From the NCBI GenBank assembly GCA_019090895.1, contig JAHRVB010000246.1, positions 1 to 50,683 on the forward strand: DNA of 50,683 nt, in the 5' to 3' direction. The notes beneath the pieces were generated by a model that was given only the letters and a program-made list of their open reading frames with translations, was not told the DNA's origin and did not search any database. Positions 27,401 through 36,900 of the stretch are shown here, one piece after another (the stretch's first letter is position 1; each line of letters begins with the position of its first letter). The DNA comes from Kangiellaceae bacterium. Its GTDB lineage: Bacteria; Pseudomonadota; Gammaproteobacteria; Enterobacterales; Kangiellaceae. Both the position numbers and the translations under genes were made by a program.

Positions 27401-28528
27401 GGCGCGGATCTCGGAATGAAAATGCAGGCTGATCAATTTTCCACAATAAAATTAGTCATGATGACCTCGATGGGAGGTAAAGGCGATCTCGAACGGTTTG
27501 CTGACCTTGGGTTTAGTGCTTACTTTTCCAAACCAGCAACAACTTCAGATCTATTTGATGCATTAAGTATTGTTGCCTATGGCGGAGACGTATTAGAGCA
27601 AGCAACGCCTTTGGTAACTAGTCAATACATCAGGACCCTCGATCATCAATCAGTGGACTCGAGTCGGCCTTCTTTCCAATGGGAGAGAAGTCCTCGCGTG
27701 TTATTGGTGGAAGATAATCAAATCAATCAAATGGTTGCGATGGGAATTTTGGAAGAAAATGGGGTGACAGTCGAAATAGCAGGTAACGGAAAAGAAGCCT
27801 TGGCGAGTTTAAATAGCGCAACCAATGATCGACCATTTGATCTAATATTAATGGATTGCCAAATGCCAGAAATGGACGGCTATGAAGCCACCAAAAGAAT
27901 TCGCGCAGGTGGTGCTACGGAGTTGTATACGGATATTGCCATTATTGCCATGACTGCAAACGCTATGATTGGAGATAAAGAAAAATGCTTATCCATTGGA
28001 ATGGACGATTATATCGCGAAGCCCGTAGAGCCAGAAATTCTAATTGAAAAAATATCGAAATGGTGCCCTTCTACTTCTAGCGAAATGGATGATAAAAAAC
28101 AAAAACTACAGAGTCCAGCAACTGAAAGTAAGTCGACTGAACGTCAGGTCGCAGATAATCAATCGTCAGAACAAGAAAGACCAGTGTGGGACAAGAATGC
28201 ACTATTGATTCGCTTTTCTGGCAACACCGACCGGATTGTCGGTTTGATTGAGCGATACAACAATGATGTGCCTAATGACTTAATGTCCTTGAGAAAAGCC
28301 GTTGATTCAGCGGATTTAAATTCGATTGGTAAACTCGCTCATTCGCTAAACGGCGTAACCGCAAATATGAGTGCACTCAAATTACATGGCGTTATTTGTC
28401 AGATAGAAATCCTTGTAGAAAAAGAGAAATTAGAATCTATTAAACCGCTACTCATGAAACTATTCGAAGCTAATCGAGAACTAACCCAAGAAATAAACGA
28501 GTACAAACAATCGGTACTGATTAGTTAG
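24434..28528 (+). CDS. Hybrid sensor histidine kinase (Cache-HAMP-PAS-PAS-HisKA-HATPase-REC-REC-HPt)
   Basis: 1364 residues. A first membrane span at about 7-25 and a second at about 331-352 flank a roughly 300-residue periplasmic double-Cache domain. HAMP follows (RISRPILKLATATDTIA), then two PAS domains (about 425-535 and 545-665). HisKA has the SHEIRTPMN box with H691, and HATPase has N, G1 (DTGMGIPE) and G2 (YGGSGLGLAI) boxes. Two receivers have phosphoacceptors D982 (FLDMQMPEMDG) and D1141 (LMDCQMPEMDG). A C-terminal HPt domain has H1303 in KLAHSLNG. All phosphorelay residues are present. The binding protein just upstream is translationally coupled to it. No response regulator with an output domain is adjacent, so the final target is unknown. 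Confidence 0.95.
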   Translation: MNIRAKILVAIIVVAFTTFISLSLVSSNSSTKTIQQEVENSLNGIVDAKSKQIYNYIKQKEQAVVTYANVPNVVTGMKELSESFKKGIQSENYNSAYQEFSPFLNILRNRTASYDILLIDTAGTIVYSATKENHFTTNLIDGPFRDTHLASAFESASTLLETGITKFEEFEPSQWALKSPVEINSSNLARGNEWHSAFVVTPLVQNGQLLGVLALQIKSQDYFYLATDYSGLKSTGEIVLGYLKDNKAVIIAPLRKDNSAAFSRTVELGSDLAVTLQKAVVGDRGSALSVDYSETKVLSAWRFIPELGWGVVVKIDTKEAFVSATELRKNFVFIGLAILILSIAASVFLAYRISRPILKLATATDTIASGGTSQLIDDSATDEVGRLAKSFKQLISVQQENEQELENSISYANKALSELNELQLALDKHSLVAITNVKGDITYCNSKFCEVSGYSKEELLGQNHRIINSGRHNSEFFKQMYRTISKGKIWKAEICNRAKGGNVYWVDTTIAPCFDELGKLKSYIAIRTDITTQVEARKQIVHNEAKIRSIFETVADGIVSIDTSGIIESFNPAACKIFDYQSEQVIGRNVTCLMPYGSRSLHEAGLNRYLTDNVSTILGKTVEVFGLRNDGAEFPMEISISENRIDGELHFTASIRDITQRKAIEADLVEAKTAAEESAEIKSQFLASMSHEIRTPMNGVLGMLSLLLTTELDDEQLHRTKVAQSSAKSLLTLINDILDFSKVEAGKLELEELDFNLLSMVGEFSEMMAHHAHAKNIEFIIDTASIEQSVVKGDPGRIRQVLTNLVSNAIKFTQQGEIVVKLALENFDEESWRLVGSISDTGMGIPEDKVDTLFDSFSQVDSSTTRKYGGSGLGLAIVKNLCQLMKGDVEVTSKLDQGSCFSFSLELKKSSGSCLVVPKVDMKCLNLLVVDDNATNREVLQKQLGHWGANVVTASSGEQALAICESRRRDDSKDQFDIAFLDMQMPEMDGADLGMKMQADQFSTIKLVMMTSMGGKGDLERFADLGFSAYFSKPATTSDLFDALSIVAYGGDVLEQATPLVTSQYIRTLDHQSVDSSRPSFQWERSPRVLLVEDNQINQMVAMGILEENGVTVEIAGNGKEALASLNSATNDRPFDLILMDCQMPEMDGYEATKRIRAGGATELYTDIAIIAMTANAMIGDKEKCLSIGMDDYIAKPVEPEILIEKISKWCPSTSSEMDDKKQKLQSPATESKSTERQVADNQSSEQERPVWDKNALLIRFSGNTDRIVGLIERYNNDVPNDLMSLRKAVDSADLNSIGKLAHSLNGVTANMSALKLHGVICQIEILVEKEKLESIKPLLMKLFEANRELTQEINEYKQSVLIS

Positions 28529-28580
28529 TTTCGATTTAGTCAGTCCTTAAAATACCAGTCTTACCCACAATTAACGCCGA

Positions 28581-29918
28581 TTAAAATCCTAACTGCCAGC
28601 CTAGAGTTATTTGATCTTGTTTAGAAAATTGGCCGAATAGTCCAGATGAATCACCATAAAAAATATCGCTCCCAACCCACAGATTAACATTGCTTTCAAG
28701 TTGATAACTAAGCTTTACTTGCAGTGAGCCATCGCTGTCGTTAAAGCCATGTAATGCCAGTAGGTCAAAAGTGATGGTCTCATTGTTAAAGGTTCGCTTA
28801 AATAGAAACGAAGCGACATTATTTTGCTTATCTCGAATAATGTTACGATTGCTTTCATAGTCCAACAGATAACTTTGAAACCATTGTAGACTGATCAGAC
28901 TATCTTCTAGCCCCTGCCAATCTATACCAAATACAGACGCTAATTCGGCAGACTTGAAAGTACCGTTATCGATTAAATCCATTCCCAATGAAGTGATAAG
29001 TAATTTATTGGCTTGAGTATATTGATAGGTATCACTGTTATAGCCAACTTCGGCTCGAAAGCTAAAATCACCAAACGCGTTGCTAGCCGTTAATCCAGCA
29101 AGGTGGTTTCGTTTATATTGGGAACGAAGATTAAGTCCGCCGGATGCGAGTGATTGAAAAACGACAGGATTATCATGGAAATGATAAAGATAGTTCGCCG
29201 TTAAATCCCAGCCTTGATAGAAATTGGAATAACGAACACCAAATTCGCTATCGTTAATTGGCGAATTCGGACGTAGCTGTTTAAAGCTAGTCACATTTAC
29301 CAAATCAGATAAACTGGGTATTAATAATTCACTGGTCATCACGAACTTGGTTGCTGCTTGTGCAAGTTCGTTGTAAGTATGGTCGGGTATCCAAAGTAGC
29401 TGGAGGTTTTCATTGTCGTTTAAGGCAAATTCTACATTCAGCATCCACAGTGGAATACGCGAATCTTCAAAGTCATCCAGAATAAACTCCCTAAAACTTT
29501 GCGGATTGACCTTATCGAGTACTTTTAATCCATCGGCTTGTCCCCAGACCACCTGCTGCTTTCCAATGCGCCAATAGCTTTCACCGATTTCGCCATCGAC
29601 AAATAGTTCTCGAATTTCGAGATTGCCATCATTCCCACTCCAAATCGACCCATTCAATGAACCGTAATTTTCCGCACGTTCATTCAACGGACCCAGCTCG
29701 TTTGCGAGATCGAATCGTAGCCGATTGATCATCGTCAGTTGCCAATCTTCAGAAATGTCATGATTCAATTCATGCTTTAAAATGGTCTCGAACTTGGAGC
29801 TGTGTGCTTGGTCGTCAAACGCAATCTCTTGTTCTAACAAATAGCTAGAGTCAGCATTGGCGATATTAACCAGTACCAAATATAACAGCAAAAGAGAAAG
29901 TTGATTACGGCTAAACAT
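28581..29918 (-). CDS. DUF1302-like outer membrane beta-barrel protein
   Basis: 445 residues with a signal peptide (LSLLLLYLVLVNIANA, cleaved before DSSY). The body shows amphipathic beta-strands alternating with turns and ends LGWQLGF, a C-terminal aromatic typical of outer membrane barrels. The conserved stretch YWRIGKQQVVWGQADGLKVLDKVNPQSFREF is the signature of DUF1302-type proteins found with RND/MMPL operons. It lies 1 bp downstream of the RND gene and is co-transcribed. It probably acts as the outer-membrane partner of that exporter; the exported lipid or hydrophobic compound is not identifiable. Confidence 0.85.
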   Translation of the reverse strand: MFSRNQLSLLLLYLVLVNIANADSSYLLEQEIAFDDQAHSSKFETILKHELNHDISEDWQLTMINRLRFDLANELGPLNERAENYGSLNGSIWSGNDGNLEIRELFVDGEIGESYWRIGKQQVVWGQADGLKVLDKVNPQSFREFILDDFEDSRIPLWMLNVEFALNDNENLQLLWIPDHTYNELAQAATKFVMTSELLIPSLSDLVNVTSFKQLRPNSPINDSEFGVRYSNFYQGWDLTANYLYHFHDNPVVFQSLASGGLNLRSQYKRNHLAGLTASNAFGDFSFRAEVGYNSDTYQYTQANKLLITSLGMDLIDNGTFKSAELASVFGIDWQGLEDSLISLQWFQSYLLDYESNRNIIRDKQNNVASFLFKRTFNNETITFDLLALHGFNDSDGSLQVKLSYQLESNVNLWVGSDIFYGDSSGLFGQFSKQDQITLGWQLGF

Positions 29919-29919
29919 A

Positions 29920-32900
29920 TTATTTACCTCGTTTCATCGCGCGCTGGGTAAATAACGAATCTTTCACTGGCGATTTATAATCCACATTAGAAAATACAAA
30001 TTCAGAATGATGGCCGGTTTTATGATTATCGATGACCATTTTGTGTCGAGTTAAAATATCATCAACTTTGTAGACATCCGTTACAACAAGCGTCTTTAAT
30101 AAATTATTTTTCGGATCCCAAAAAATAGATTTTCTAACTAGCCAACTCGTAGGATCAACCCATATTTCTGTTCTACCATAACCGAGCTCTTTAGCAATCG
30201 TTGGTGACCTTGGTATGCCTTCAAGAACAATCGCTTTTATATTCTCGCTTGTTCCATCCGAATTTTTAAGTGTGATGGTTTCTCGCCTTAGTTGATTATG
30301 TCGAAAGTCAGTAGTTTCAATTTTTCCTTCTAATTTAATATCCTCATAGGTGAAATCAGTTCCTAAAAAGTAATCACCTCTATCCGAAGCCGAAATACGC
30401 CGTACTTTTCGTAGTGCGGGTAAATATAACCATTGGTCGTCATCAATACTCGGGTCCGGATAATCAAAGGTAAGGAATGAGGTCCCTTTGACATTAGTTG
30501 GCTTCTTGTAAAATAGAATCGTTCTCTTTTCATCACCAAAATATTTGCGGTAAGCAAGAGTATTCCTCTCTCGAGTTTTACCTCGCTTATCGACCAATAG
30601 CATTTTTAGCTCACGGCTGACGAACTCACCTTCGTTCACAAGATTAATATTTTCAATAATCTTCTCAATGGCTAAGTTATCTTGGACTGCTTCTTCTGCT
30701 TTGACCTGTTGATTGAGTGTTAAACCTCCAATAACACCGACCAGTAAAATTGCGCTGGTTATCTTGACAAGTCTCCGAGCTAAGCTTTGAGAGACTTGAC
30801 TGTCGTTGATGTCATCAATGGACTGAGAGATAAATTTTGGTTTGGTCACTTTCACCAAGGCGGGTAATAAACTCAAACTCGCTAGGAAACTTGTCGTGAC
30901 AGAAACCACAACAATGATGCCAAAATTGGTAAGCGGTACAACTTGGCTAGAAATTAAAACACCAAACCCGCAAGCAATCGCTAGATAATTGAAAAACAGA
31001 GCTCGCCCAGTAGTGGGAAATAAATGAGTCAAGGCGCGGTCCCAATCACCTTGATGTTCGCTAAACAAACTCTTAAGTCGGTCAATGGTGTGAATAGAAA
31101 AATCAACACCCAAACCAATTGCGACGGATGCGAACATCGATGTTCCGATACCTAAATCGATATCTAGCGCCACCATTGATGCGTACACAAGCAATAATGA
31201 ACTACTCACAGGAATAATGGCGTACAGACCTGCAGTCAGAGAACCGAATAACAATGCTGATACAGCCCAAACCAAAAACATCGAAATCGCTAATCCAACA
31301 AAGTGACTTTCACCCAAATCTTTAATCCAGTGATAGTTAACGGTTACTCGCCCACTTAGGGTTGCGGAGACACGAGCGTCATTAAAGTGTTGTGAAATAT
31401 ACGATTCTAATTGTTGAACAATCGGATAAGTATTTTGGTAACTGCCTTCATTTAGATTTAATCGAATATTCGCAACCCGATAATCATAGTCTATTTCTTC
31501 TTCGAAATCCGTGGGATCGGAAGATGCAGAATAGATTAAGAAATACTGTGCGACGAGTTCTTTGTCTGTTGGTAGTCGATAGTTTTCTTTATCGCCGTCG
31601 TTCAGTGAGCGATTCATCTGTTTTAAATAGTCAACAATTGAAGTCGCACCCTTTACACGGTTTAAACTGAGGGCATAGTTTTGCAATGCTTCAATCTTTT
31701 GAAGCACTCCTGGTTCAAATAGACCTTCGTTTTCATTGGCCTCTACAACGATATCCAGATTATAAGTGCCATTGAAATGCTGGTTAATCGCTCTATCCGC
31801 TTGGTAAATACTTTCGCTGGAATGAAAAGTCGCTATCCGATTTTCGTCGACGGTTAAGTAACTAGTCGCAAAGATTCCCAATACAATCACTGCGCAAAAG
31901 AAAGCAATGATTTTTCGCGGGTAGTGTGTCGATATTTTACCAAGAAAAATCATAACGTTTGCAAAGTTATCGTGTTGATTGGATTGAGCCTCTAATACCA
32001 TTTTTTTGCTAGCAGATGGCTTAATTAGTGCCATAGCCGCCGGTAGAAAAATCAACGAATAGGCCCATGCGATTAATACACCAATTGCGGTGTATAAACC
32101 AAAATATTTGAAAGGAGGCATATAGGCCGCAAAATATAATCCGATAAATCCCGCCACAGTAGTAAGTGTTGTTAGGGTGATGGGTCGCCACATGGCTTCA
32201 ATCGTTTGAATGATCAATTTCTTTTTATCAGCGTTAGGATCTTTAGCCTGCAGTTCAAAATAATGACTGTAGATATGAATCGAATCAGCCACCGATATTC
32301 CAATCAGAATTACCGGTAATGCATTAGTGATGACAAAAAATGGAACATCGTTCAGCGCCATGATGGCTAAGGTCATTAATACCGAAGCGGCAATGATGAC
32401 ATTTGATAATAAACCAGGGCTACCTCGTCTGAACGCAAATAGAATAATCAGGGTAATGATGATACCTGCGAGCGGATTTAGTTTTTGTGCATCAGCATCG
32501 ATGTAACTGCCTAAGTAACCGGCTATGGCACCTTCGCCGGCGACATGAATTTGTGTTTGTTCATTGGTAAGGGTGTTATTCACAATATCCAATATCGCGT
32601 GATAGCTCTGTTCAGCCTGGTCTTCATCTAGCAGCTCAGCAACGACTAAAGTCGCCTTTTTGTTTTTGGACACTAAATTACCCATGTAGAGAGGGAAATC
32701 GGAAACGGCAGCCCAAACCGCATCGGCCTGTGTTTGTGTTTGTGGCGGATCGTCAAAAAAAGCCTCAACATCCATACCATCTTCAGAGCCGGTAATATTG
32801 TTTTCCGTTGCCAGACTGGTTACCCGATCGGCATTGATATTGGGAAGCGCGCTCATCTTCTCAGTGAGTTCATCGACCAATTGCAATGAGGCTGGATTAA

Positions 32901-33162
32901 AAACGCCGTTGTTAGATTCGTTAATAATGGCGACAACGATGGGATCGCTTAAACCAAATTGTTCCTTAACGCGATCTTTGTACACCAGAGCAGGATTATC
33001 TTCTGCCAAAAATGCGTCCGCCCGAGTGTCCTTATAAAGTTTTGGGAGAGCGGTAAATAATCCCAACATCAACAGTAGGCTTAACGCGACGTTAAGTTTC
33101 GGATTATTAACAATGAAGCGGGCGAACTGGCCGACCACGCTAGGTTGTTCTATCGAGTTCAT
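29920..33162 (-). CDS. RND/MMPL-superfamily exporter fused to a LolA-like (PF17131-type) domain
   Basis: 1080 residues. The first roughly 790 residues are an RND/MMPL pump with a duplicated layout: one span near residue 30, a periplasmic domain, then sets of five or six spans around 225-390 and 625-775. The sterol-sensing-like segments NALPVILIGISVADSIHIYSHYFEL and MFASVAIGLGVDFSIHTIDRLKS hold the conserved Asp residues of proton relay. A final span at about 800-818 precedes a LolA-like lipoprotein-sorting domain from about 820 to 1080: RTILFYKKPTNVKGTSFLTFDY, DDQWLYLPALRKVRRIS and DYFLGTDFTYEDI. In most genomes this domain is a separate gene; here it is covalently attached. The ATG at 33160-33162 has an AAGGAAACCC ribosome site. 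Confidence 0.93.
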   Translation of the reverse strand: MNSIEQPSVVGQFARFIVNNPKLNVALSLLLMLGLFTALPKLYKDTRADAFLAEDNPALVYKDRVKEQFGLSDPIVVAIINESNNGVFNPASLQLVDELTEKMSALPNINADRVTSLATENNITGSEDGMDVEAFFDDPPQTQTQADAVWAAVSDFPLYMGNLVSKNKKATLVVAELLDEDQAEQSYHAILDIVNNTLTNEQTQIHVAGEGAIAGYLGSYIDADAQKLNPLAGIIITLIILFAFRRGSPGLLSNVIIAASVLMTLAIMALNDVPFFVITNALPVILIGISVADSIHIYSHYFELQAKDPNADKKKLIIQTIEAMWRPITLTTLTTVAGFIGLYFAAYMPPFKYFGLYTAIGVLIAWAYSLIFLPAAMALIKPSASKKMVLEAQSNQHDNFANVMIFLGKISTHYPRKIIAFFCAVIVLGIFATSYLTVDENRIATFHSSESIYQADRAINQHFNGTYNLDIVVEANENEGLFEPGVLQKIEALQNYALSLNRVKGATSIVDYLKQMNRSLNDGDKENYRLPTDKELVAQYFLIYSASSDPTDFEEEIDYDYRVANIRLNLNEGSYQNTYPIVQQLESYISQHFNDARVSATLSGRVTVNYHWIKDLGESHFVGLAISMFLVWAVSALLFGSLTAGLYAIIPVSSSLLLVYASMVALDIDLGIGTSMFASVAIGLGVDFSIHTIDRLKSLFSEHQGDWDRALTHLFPTTGRALFFNYLAIACGFGVLISSQVVPLTNFGIIVVVSVTTSFLASLSLLPALVKVTKPKFISQSIDDINDSQVSQSLARRLVKITSAILLVGVIGGLTLNQQVKAEEAVQDNLAIEKIIENINLVNEGEFVSRELKMLLVDKRGKTRERNTLAYRKYFGDEKRTILFYKKPTNVKGTSFLTFDYPDPSIDDDQWLYLPALRKVRRISASDRGDYFLGTDFTYEDIKLEGKIETTDFRHNQLRRETITLKNSDGTSENIKAIVLEGIPRSPTIAKELGYGRTEIWVDPTSWLVRKSIFWDPKNNLLKTLVVTDVYKVDDILTRHKMVIDNHKTGHHSEFVFSNVDYKSPVKDSLFTQRAMKRGK

Positions 33163-33200
33163 AATGGGTTTCCTTGTAATGTAATTTTCACTTATTAAGC

Positions 33201-33212
33201 ATGTATATGCAT
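33201..33212. promoter_or_regulatory. Candidate MarR operator, upstream of the RND gene
   Basis: ATGTATATGCAT lies between the MarR gene and the RND gene. Its exact reverse complement recurs at 33700-33711 upstream of marR. The 12-mer is itself palindromic at 10 of 12 positions, the kind of dyad a MarR dimer binds. Confidence 0.55.
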
Positions 33213-33233
33213 GTATTTATTTAAAAAAAACGC

Positions 33234-33659
33234 TTAGCTAATTTTAAGAGTTTCAGAAAGTTTTTTAGACAGGCTTTGTATTTTTTCTGCTTCTTCTTGT
33301 CCAATTAAGGCTTTAATTTCACTCTGTGCTTTTAACCAAAGTGGCAGCGCTTTGTCATAGGTTTTTACGCCTTCTTTAGAGAGCGATATTAATTTTACTC
33401 GCTGGTCGTCAGGGTTGGCCTGTATCGTTAACAACTCATCTCTAATCAGCGGTTTTAAACTTCTACTGAGAGTGGTTTGCTCGAGAACGAGAATACGTTG
33501 CAATTCTTTATTGGTTGTTTGCTTTAGAAAGTTAACCGCTCTCAATATAGAAAACTGACCCGATTTTAAACCAACCGCTGCTAATCGCGACTCGTAAAAA
33601 TGAGTCACGATCCGTGTCGATTTACGTAATTCGAGATTTAAACAAGTGTCGATAATCAA
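33234..33659 (-). CDS. MarR-family transcriptional regulator
   Basis: 141 residues from a TTG at 33657-33659; an AGGA ribosome site is about 11 nt upstream. The MarR winged helix is clear: SGQFSILRAVNFLKQTTNKELQRILVLEQTTLSRSLKPLIRDELLTI with the wing NPDDQRVKLISLSKEG. N- and C-terminal helices form the dimer domain. It is upstream of, and on the same strand as, the RND-DUF1302 operon, with 71 bp between, so it heads that operon or a divided one. Twelve-base matching operators flank it on both sides, suggesting control of itself and of the pump. The inducing ligand is unknown. Confidence 0.9.
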   Translation of the reverse strand: MIIDTCLNLELRKSTRIVTHFYESRLAAVGLKSGQFSILRAVNFLKQTTNKELQRILVLEQTTLSRSLKPLIRDELLTIQANPDDQRVKLISLSKEGVKTYDKALPLWLKAQSEIKALIGQEEAEKIQSLSKKLSETLKIS

Positions 33660-33699
33660 GATCCAGTCGTTCCTAGTTGGTTATATCGTTCGTCATTAT

Positions 33700-33711
33700 A
33701 TGCATATACAT
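33700..33711. promoter_or_regulatory. Candidate MarR operator, upstream of the marR-like gene
   Basis: ATGCATATACAT is the exact reverse complement of the site at 33201-33212. It lies about 40 bp before the MarR start codon, consistent with autoregulation. The surrounding AT-rich DNA also serves the divergent propeller-KAP gene, which begins about 270 bp away, so a role there is less likely. Confidence 0.55.
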
Positions 33712-33983
33712 GTTAATATGTCAATTGCTTGATCAGTTACCCCAATCGTTAAATTTCATACTATCTCAATATGAGAATTGCTTTGAACTTTCAATCGGCG
33801 TATAAAATATCGTCAATTGGTTATTTAATCGGCAATAGGGCGGTTCTGGTTTTATCTGTTTGAGAGCAGCATTTTCTTAGAGACAGCGCCTCACCAATCA
33901 ATCAATTGATGTATTCGGTTTTGCCATTTGTTGCTGTGTCCTCAACATGCAAACAAAGACCGCAAAATAAAAAGGAGAAAAGG

Positions 33984-36900
33984 ATGCAATCGAGTAAGTA
34001 TCAAGGTTCCGAATCGAGAAAACTTCGTTTTTTTCCCAATATCAAATTTCTACTCAACTTCAAAAAACAAATCATCGTTAGCTGTACAGCGATATTTATT
34101 CTTGCAACGGCGTTAGCACTTTATCAACCTGTTAATCCTAGCAGCTTGTCGGAATCCCAAAGTTGGCAACGTTTCATTTATCCCAAAGAGACCAATCCGG
34201 ACCTTAAACTTGCCGGGGTCGGTGCAGAGCTAAAGGGAATGACCAATATTGGTAAAAATATCTGGGTGGTAGGAGAGCAAGGCACCATTTTGCATAGTGA
34301 TGATGGCGGTACATGTTGGCGCCCTCAAGGACGATGGATCAATCCATCGGATGATTCTGACACGGAACAAGCCGGTACAGAAAATAGCAATTCTGATAAG
34401 TCTGCTTGTTCCCAAAATCAAACGGGGATAGAGCGACTCTTTTCAATCTTTCCATCCTTTGCAGCTAATATCAGTAACTCACTGTCAGCTTTTCCAACAG
34501 CCAATGCTGCTGGAGAGAAGGATAAGAATAAGTCGAGTGATGAAACCGACGACCGACCGGCACAATCTTCGATGGAACAAGTCATAGTGACAGGAAGTGA
34601 AAGTAAAAGTAGTTCAACGGGCTCACCGGTCCATCCGTACAAGAGTGCCGTGGGCGACCGCTACGGCAGCGGCCAATCTTACAACCAACCGCCAATGCTA
34701 AACAGCGTTTCGTTTGCCGATAATCAATTTGGGGTTTCGGTTGGAGAACAGGGCGTTATTGTTACCACTAATAATGGTGGAAAGCAGTGGACAGCGGCGA
34801 GGCATTTTTCAGAGTTCGATCTTTACTCGGTCGCTTATGGATATGACAACAGTAGCAAACAGCAAAGTACCATTGTTGCGGTCGGGCAATCCGGTATTAT
34901 TTTGATCAGCAGAGACTTCGGGAATCGTTGGCAAACAATTCAAACGAACGATCGGGAAGACCTACTTAATGTATCCATAAATAAAAACGGGAGTATTGTT
35001 GCTGTTGGAGACAGTTCATCTGTTTTCCGATCTGATAATAACGGTAAAACGTGGTCGCAATCTAATCCATCCGGTTCAAGAGGATTTGATTCAGCCTTTA
35101 TAACCGAAAATAGTGAGATTTATGTTGCCGGTGCCGACGGAGTAATAAAACAGTCTTCGACTAGCAGCAGTCAATGGCGTGATATCGCTGGCACTACTAC
35201 TTCACAAATTCATTCTATCGTTTCTCAGTTTGGAATCTTGGCGGCGGTTAATGAGAATAATGAGTTACTCACTTCTAAAAATCAGGCGAACAGCTGGCAG
35301 GTTTTTAACAACCAAATTGAGCAATCAATCATTGCAGTCCGCTTAGTCAGTGTAGAGCGAGCAATCGTATTAACCGAAGAAGGTATTATCTATGCCTTCG
35401 ATATGATCAAAAATCAATGGCATCAGTTAACCACCAATGATGTTGGTCAGAGTGAATCTAATGATCGCTATACCGTTAGCGTTGCTCCTTGGTGGTACGT
35501 GGTGACATTTATTTGTGCCGGGTTAATTCTAATCGTTATATGGCCGCGCGAAGATGACTCCACTACGGAAGAAGGCATTGCTGGAATGGCCGCATCAGAC
35601 AGGCCATTAAAACGGGGCGATCCTGATGCACTTAACCTCGGGAAAATAGCTTCGGATGTCACGGCGTTTTTGAGTAACCCAAAAACCTCTGCGCCTCTCA
35701 CTTTAGCCATTACCGGACCCTGGGGTTGTGGAAAAAGTTCATTGATGAATTTGATTAGAGCCGACCTCAAAGACCGTGGCTTTCTGCCTGTTTGGTTTAA
35801 TGCGTGGCATCATCAAAAAGGAGAGCAGCTACTTGCCAGTTTATTTGCCCACATTACTCAACAAGCGATACCCCCTTGGTTTAGTTTTGATGGAGTTATC
35901 TTCAGAGCCAAGCTGGTCGCTATTAGAGGAAGACGACACTGGTTTATTTTTGCATTGATGATGTTCCTGTTATTTATGACTTGGGCCATTAATGATGGCA
36001 ATACGAATTTAGTGAATAAATTACAAGGCATGAATTGGGGCGAGTTTTGGGCAGGACTCTTTGGCGGTGGTTCAACGGCAAATCAAAATAACCAAGTGAG
36101 TATAGGAAGCGGTATTATTCCGATGATGGCGAGTTTGTTTGGTGTAGCGGCACCACTCATAGCCCTATTACGATCAGTTAAAGGGTTTGGAATTAGTCCA
36201 GAAAAACTGGTGAGTGTTGATCATCGTAGCAAAAACAAAACAGGCTATGACCCAGGGGCTAGAGTAAGATTTGCCGATGAATTTGCCGACGTTACGACCG
36301 CACTTGGCAATAATAAGATGGTTATTTTTATTGATGATCTAGATCGCTGTTCGCAAGAAAACCTGATCGATATTCTCGAAAATATTAACTTCATATCTAG
36401 TTCGGGCGATTGTTATTTACTTCTTGGTATGGCACCTAAGTACATCGAGGCTTGTGTTGCCAATGCCTACGAAACGCTGGCTCACAATATAGCAGAAAAA
36501 GAACGTTTTGAAGAACGCATGGTATCTGAAAATGACGAAATAAAAAGCATCAGTAACAAAGAAAAACATAAGTTTAGCTTTGCACGTCAATACTTGGAAA
36601 AGATGATCAATATTGAAGTGCCTATTCCAAGTATGTCAGAAAATAGTATTGAACGGCTGTTACACCAAAGTGAAGATTCACAACCAGAAACAGAGTCGGA
36701 GGAAGGTAGCAGTGTTTTACAACGCTTTCATGCTCGCATAAAACCGTTGTTGAGTGGGCTTAATCGAGCGATGCCGTTGATCTTTATTATTGTGGCCATT
36801 AAAGCTGGGTGGGATTATGGAAAGTCAGTGCCCGATAAAAAATTGCCGACACCATCGGTTGTCAATTTGGGAACTATTGATGCGGATACATTGGCAAGTA

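Noticed and set aside
33906..33983. N-terminal 26 codons of the KAP protein from TTG/ATG at 33906/33909
   Set aside because: There is no ribosome site there, whereas the ATG at 33984 has a strong AAGGAG at proper distance.
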